A stretch of DNA of 7,429 nucleotides from Candidatus Stahliibacteriota bacterium CG08_land_8_20_14_0_20_40_26 (lineage in GTDB: Bacteria; Hydrothermota; UBA3073), in contig PEYP01000053.1 of NCBI GenBank assembly GCA_002774315.1, positions 1 through 7,429 of the forward strand, in the 5' to 3' direction. Positions 4,664-7,429 of the stretch are shown piece by piece (the stretch's first letter is position 1; every line of letters starts with the position of its first letter). The notes beneath the pieces were generated by a model. The model saw nothing but the letters and a program-made list of their open reading frames with translations, did not search any database and was not told where the DNA came from. The position numbers and the translations under genes were made by a program.

Positions 4664-5872
4664 ATGAAGGTGTTCGTATCCGCTGGTGATATTTCGGGAG
4701 ATAATCATGCGGCAAGGCTTGTAAGAGAACTACGCAGTTTGGTGCCTGACCTGGAGGTATACGGTATCGGTGGAGATAGACTGAGAGAAGAAGGCGCCCA
4801 TATTTATTATCATCTTGACGAACTTTCAGTAGTGGGTATAGGGGAAGTATTCGGTAAACTACCAGCCATTTGGAGGGCAGGTAGAGGCACAAGGAAGATA
4901 CTCAAAAATATACCTCCAGATGTTGTGCTTTTTGTTGATTATCCTGGATTTAACCTTTTACTTGCAAAGACTGCACATAGGATGGGTCTAAAGGTGATTT
5001 ATTATATACCACCACAGATATGGGCGTGGGGAAGGTATCGGATGAGATACATAAAAAAATGGGTTGATAAGGTTATCACAATATTACCTTTTGAACAGGA
5101 CTTTTACAAAAAATATGGCATAGACACCTGTTTTGTAGGGCATCCCCTTCTGGATGCAATAGACGAAAAAAGAGAGAAAGGGAGGTTTATAGCACTTTTA
5201 CCGGGTTCAAGGATGAGCGAGATCAGAAACATACTTCCTCTTCTTCTATCCATTTCCAGAATATTTCCTGATGAAGAATTTATAGTTCCTCTTGCATCGC
5301 ATAGGCATAAAGACTTTGTAACTTCACTGGTCGAGGGTATAAATCCGAAAGTAGCTGTAAAAGTGGGGTCAACATACGAAGTTTTATCGCGTTCTAAACT
5401 TGCTATAACTGCATCAGGCACAGCAACGCTGGAGTGTGCAATAATTGGTGTGCCCCTTATCATAGTATATAAGATTTCGTCTCTTTCATGGGTTTTCGCG
5501 AGGGCAGTAGTTGATATACCTTATATAGGTCTTGTAAATCTTGTAGCAGGTAAAGAAATAGCACCTGAGTTCGTGCAGAGTAAGGCAAGTCCGGAGAAAA
5601 TTGTGCCTGTAATAAAGAGGCTTCTTAAAGATGAGAATAAAGGTATGGAAAAAGAACTGAACAAGGTGAGGAAAATGCTTGGTGAGAAGGGTGCGTCGAG
5701 AAGAGCGGCTGAGATTGTAGCGGAATGTCTACAAGAAAAGAAATCAAATAGCAATATTAAAAGATGGGATAAAAAGATTGGTCTTACCTGTCTGCCCTGC
5801 CTACCGGCAGGCAGGCGACAGGCAAGACAAGAGGTCACAGAGAGAAAGAAACAATGTAAAATGCAAAATTAG
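4664..5872 (+). CDS. lpxB: Lipid-A-disaccharide synthase (LpxB)
   Basis: 402 residues; the peripheral-membrane GT19 glycosyltransferase that joins 2,3-diacylglucosamine-1-phosphate to UDP-2,3-diacylglucosamine, releasing UDP. Seen in order: VSAGDISGDNHAA (5-17), YGIGGDRL (33-40), MGLKVIYYIPPQIWAWG (107-123), FVDYPGFN with Asp92 equivalent to the conserved E. coli Asp98, VGHPLLD (158-164), LLPGSRMSEI (178-187), ASGTATLE (250-257) and the C-terminal IGLVNLVAGKEIAPEFVQ (288-305). The homologous part ends near residue 357 (AAEIVAECLQE), close to the family's usual 375-390. The last 45 or so residues are extra, low in recognisable structure, and partly encoded by the palindrome at 5781-5828 (residues about 373-389, containing CLPAGRRQA). 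ATG 4664 gives the standard MKVFVSAGD start but lacks a Shine-Dalgarno. With lpxA it supplies two lipid A steps; lpxC, lpxD, lpxH/I and lpxK must be elsewhere. Confidence 0.97.
   Translation: MKVFVSAGDISGDNHAARLVRELRSLVPDLEVYGIGGDRLREEGAHIYYHLDELSVVGIGEVFGKLPAIWRAGRGTRKILKNIPPDVVLFVDYPGFNLLLAKTAHRMGLKVIYYIPPQIWAWGRYRMRYIKKWVDKVITILPFEQDFYKKYGIDTCFVGHPLLDAIDEKREKGRFIALLPGSRMSEIRNILPLLLSISRIFPDEEFIVPLASHRHKDFVTSLVEGINPKVAVKVGSTYEVLSRSKLAITASGTATLECAIIGVPLIIVYKISSLSWVFARAVVDIPYIGLVNLVAGKEIAPEFVQSKASPEKIVPVIKRLLKDENKGMEKELNKVRKMLGEKGASRRAAEIVAECLQEKKSNSNIKRWDKKIGLTCLPCLPAGRRQARQEVTERKKQCKMQN
5781..5828. repeat. Long imperfect palindrome inside the lpxB 3' end
   Basis: GTCTT (5781-5785) pairs with AAGAC (5824-5828). 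The stem continues through CCTGTC/GACAGG and then GCC plus TGCCT against AGGCA plus GGC, about 21 pairs in all with one mismatch and two bulged bases around an ACCGGC loop. The CCTGCCT/AGGCAGG core belongs to the same family as 4558-4607. It is in frame with lpxB and contributes about 17 residues to its tail. Confidence 0.75.
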
Positions 5873-5953
5873 CAGTTAGCAATTTTAAAATGATTTTTTG
5901 CATACTGTTCTTTGTGGTTAGATAGTTAACCTTAACAAGAAAAAGGAGATTTT
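5873..5953. other. Spacer between lpxB and purB with weak hairpin and repeat word
   Basis: ATGCAAAA (5861-5868) and TTTTGCAT (5896-5903) are complementary across the lpxB stop but with a 27-base loop, so this is a poor terminator. The word TCTTTGTGGTTA is repeated at 5909-5920. No confident promoter is seen. Confidence 0.35.
5943..5949 (+). promoter_or_regulatory. Shine-Dalgarno for purB
   Basis: AAGGAGA ends 4 bases before ATG 5954 (AGGAG core ends 5 bases before it). It is the clearest ribosome-binding site in the window and fixes the purB start. Confidence 0.85.
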
Positions 5954-7246
5954 ATGATTGAAAGATATACACTTAAAGAGATGAAGGCTATATGGAGCAA
6001 GGAGGAAAAATACAAGAAGTGGCTTCTAGTAGAACTTGCTGTGGTTGAGGCAAGGAGTATACTGGGAGAGATCCCTTCCAATGTGTATGATGAAATAAAA
6101 AAGAGGGCATTATTTGATGTAAAGGAGATAGTGAAGCTGGAGGCGTCTCTTCGCCATGACCTTCTTGCATTTGTACAGAATGTGCAGGGGTATCTTGGAG
6201 ATTATGCGGGCTACTTTCACTACGGGCTTACATCGTATGATGTCGAGGATCCCTCTCTCTCATTGCTTATTCAGAACGCCTCGGATATAATAATAAAAGA
6301 TATAGAATCACTTGTGGCTATTTTGAAAGATAGGGCAAGAGAATTCAAGGATACAATTATGGTCGGAAGAACTCATGGAGTGCACGCAGAACCGATAACA
6401 TTTGGTTTTAAACTCTGTGTGTGGATGGACGAAATGAGAAGGAATCTTGAGAGGATGAAAGCAGTGAAAGAGGAGTTACGGGTGGGTAAGATATCAGGAG
6501 CGTGCGGTACATACCCAGTACTCTCACCAGAGGTTGAGAGAATTGCTCTTGAGAGATTGAAACTCAAACCAGCGCCCATATCCACACAAGTACTCCAGAG
6601 GGATAGACATGCACATTATCTGTCAGTTCTTGCTATAATAGCCTCATCTCTGGAAGATTTTGCGACCCAGATAAGACTTATGCAACAAACCGAGAGAGGA
6701 GAGGTAAAAGAGCCATTTGTGCGTGGGCAAAGGGGTTCTTCTGCTATGCCACACAAACAAAACCCTGTTATCTCGGAGAGGATATGTGGACTTGCAAGGG
6801 TTATAAGGTCAAATCTCCTTTCTGCGATGCAGAATGTTGCCCTGTGGGATGAAAGAGATATATCCCACTCGTCTGTGGAGAGGATTATAATACCCGACTC
6901 CACGATTCTCCTGAATTATATACTTAATAAATTCAAATATATAGTGGAGAACCTTGAGGTGAATAAGAAAAGAATGTATGAAAACCTTGGAATGTCTGGA
7001 GGTATAGTATTTTCGCAGAGAGTGAGGCTTGCATTGATAGAGAAGGGTATGTTGCCTGACGATGCATATACCATTGTGCAGTCCGTAGCATTCAGAAGCA
7101 TGAGCGAGAATAAGAGCTTTAGAGATATACTCATGGAAGAGAAGAAGGTAAGAGGATATCTTTCATCCAAGGAGATAGATGCCTGCTTTGATAATAGTAA
7201 GATATTGGAAAATATCTTCCGTATACTTGAGAGATGTGGAGTGTGA
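5954..7246 (+). CDS. purB: Adenylosuccinate lyase
   Basis: 430 residues; a cytosolic tetramer of the fumarase/aspartase superfamily that splits SAICAR to AICAR and adenylosuccinate to AMP, releasing fumarate in de novo purine synthesis. RHD with His68, FHYGLTS with His89 and GRTHGVHAEP with His141 fall at the same numbers as the active-site histidines of Bacillus subtilis PurB. GKISGACGTY is at 178-187 and QVLQRDRHAHYL at 212-223. The superfamily signature GSSAMPHKQNP (261-271) has the likely catalytic Ser262, followed by ALWDERDISHSSVERIIIPD (296-315). Length matches the 430-residue bacterial type. TSYDVEDP (93-100) departs from the usual TSSDVxDT: Tyr at 95 beside the substrate-binding Thr-Ser pair, and Pro at 100. 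It has its own ribosome site, and a separating spacer suggests it is less tightly coupled to lpxB. Confidence 0.97.
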   Translation: MIERYTLKEMKAIWSKEEKYKKWLLVELAVVEARSILGEIPSNVYDEIKKRALFDVKEIVKLEASLRHDLLAFVQNVQGYLGDYAGYFHYGLTSYDVEDPSLSLLIQNASDIIIKDIESLVAILKDRAREFKDTIMVGRTHGVHAEPITFGFKLCVWMDEMRRNLERMKAVKEELRVGKISGACGTYPVLSPEVERIALERLKLKPAPISTQVLQRDRHAHYLSVLAIIASSLEDFATQIRLMQQTERGEVKEPFVRGQRGSSAMPHKQNPVISERICGLARVIRSNLLSAMQNVALWDERDISHSSVERIIIPDSTILLNYILNKFKYIVENLEVNKKRMYENLGMSGGIVFSQRVRLALIEKGMLPDDAYTIVQSVAFRSMSENKSFRDILMEEKKVRGYLSSKEIDACFDNSKILENIFRILERCGV

Positions 7247-7305
7247 TATCCTCGTAAGGTTGAGCAGAACTGAACAGGCTGTGCAAAAATGTGATTTTCC
7301 CATGT

Positions 7306-7372
7306 TGCGGACAGGAATAAACCTTGTCCCTACAGTGTAGGGACCCCGCCAGAGGCGGGGTGGTTGTCCGCA
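7306..7372. repeat. Nested multi-hairpin element after purB
   Basis: An outer 8-bp stem TGCGGACA (7306-7313) with TGTCCGCA (7365-7372) and an inner AACC (7320-7323)/GGTT (7362-7365, sharing one base with the outer arm) enclose two adjacent perfect hairpins: GTCCCTAC-AGT-GTAGGGAC (7326-7344) and CCCCGCC-AGA-GGCGGGG (7344-7360). A competing fold pairs GGACAGG (7309-7315) with CCTTGTCC (7322-7329). No U-run follows, so it is not a textbook terminator, though it could end or stabilise the purB transcript. It may be a small mobile repeat or structured RNA. Confidence 0.7.
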
Positions 7373-7384
7373 GGAGAGCTTTTA

Positions 7385-7429
7385 ATGTCGATTGTGATGG
7401 AGTTAAGGCGTCAGCCTTTGGAATTAAGG
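7385..7429 (+). CDS. Possible start of a downstream gene (truncated by window)
   Basis: ATG 7385 opens 15 codons to the window end (MSIVMELRRQPLELR) and is preceded at 8 bases by AGGAG (7372-7376), an ideal ribosome-site distance. I do not recognise the peptide. The same bases include a small hairpin AAGGC-GTCA-GCCTT (7405-7418), reminiscent of intergenic repeats, so this may be non-coding. Confidence 0.3.
   Translation, partial: MSIVMELRRQPLELR

Noticed and set aside
5104..5463. Minus-strand ORF of 119 codons opposite lpxB
   Set aside because: It is a shadow of lpxB on the other strand, with no motifs and no plausible ribosome site seen.
5898..5924. Promoter for purB (TTGCAT and TAGATA)
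   Set aside because: Both boxes are weak and the spacer is only 15 bases, so it is not separable from AT-rich background.
7306..7372. tRNA gene
   Set aside because: The clover-like pairing lacks a TPsiC consensus, a 7-base anticodon loop and the expected arm lengths.

Overview
The window reads as a chromosomal stretch of housekeeping and envelope genes from a Gram-negative (lipid A-making) bacterium of moderate to low GC content. All genes lie on the + strand. I see no phage, plasmid, CRISPR or defence genes. The proteins resemble standard bacterial families. The gene mix (ftsZ-gpsA, then tgt-lpxA-Gfo/Idh-lpxB, then purB) and the gaps filled with degenerate AT-rich repeats and GC-rich CCTGCCTG/CAGGCAGG palindromes remind me of uncultivated, metagenome-assembled lineages such as Omnitrophota or Desantisbacteria. 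That placement is an impression, not something the sequence proves.

Layout. Bases 1-200 hold the 3' end of ftsZ, followed almost without a gap by gpsA (203-1204). A 506-base gap (1205-1710) contains decayed repeats, several small palindromes and, at its end, a near-consensus sigma-70 type promoter (1621-1649). Next comes tgt (1711-2790), preceded by four copies of GGAAAAA that run into its start codon. lpxA (2791-3561) begins on the base after the tgt stop. A Gfo/Idh/MocA oxidoreductase follows (3603-4529), whose N-terminus looks cut short by the lack of a usual start codon. A 134-base gap holds two 20-base palindromes that are exact reverse complements of each other, and a possible promoter very close to lpxB (4664-5872). 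The 3' end of lpxB runs through a third palindrome of the same kind. purB (5954-7246) has its own clear Shine-Dalgarno sequence. After it comes a nested, multi-hairpin segment (7306-7372) and possibly the first 15 codons of another gene.

How the genes work together. FtsZ builds the division ring. GpsA makes sn-glycerol 3-phosphate for phospholipids. LpxA and LpxB catalyse the first acylation and the disaccharide-forming step of lipid A. The oxidoreductase between them could be a GnnA-like UDP-GlcNAc 3-dehydrogenase, which would imply lipid A with amide-linked 3-acyl chains; no GnnB transaminase is visible here to confirm it. Tgt (tRNA queuosine modification) and PurB (purine synthesis) are metabolic neighbours with no obvious functional tie.

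The observations most worth checking are the duplicated C-terminal interaction peptide of FtsZ (protein conserved, codons diverged), the missing or AUA start of the oxidoreductase, the GnnA hypothesis, repeat-derived coding sequence in the LpxB tail, and the nested hairpin element after purB. I did not find a clearly new multi-gene system.
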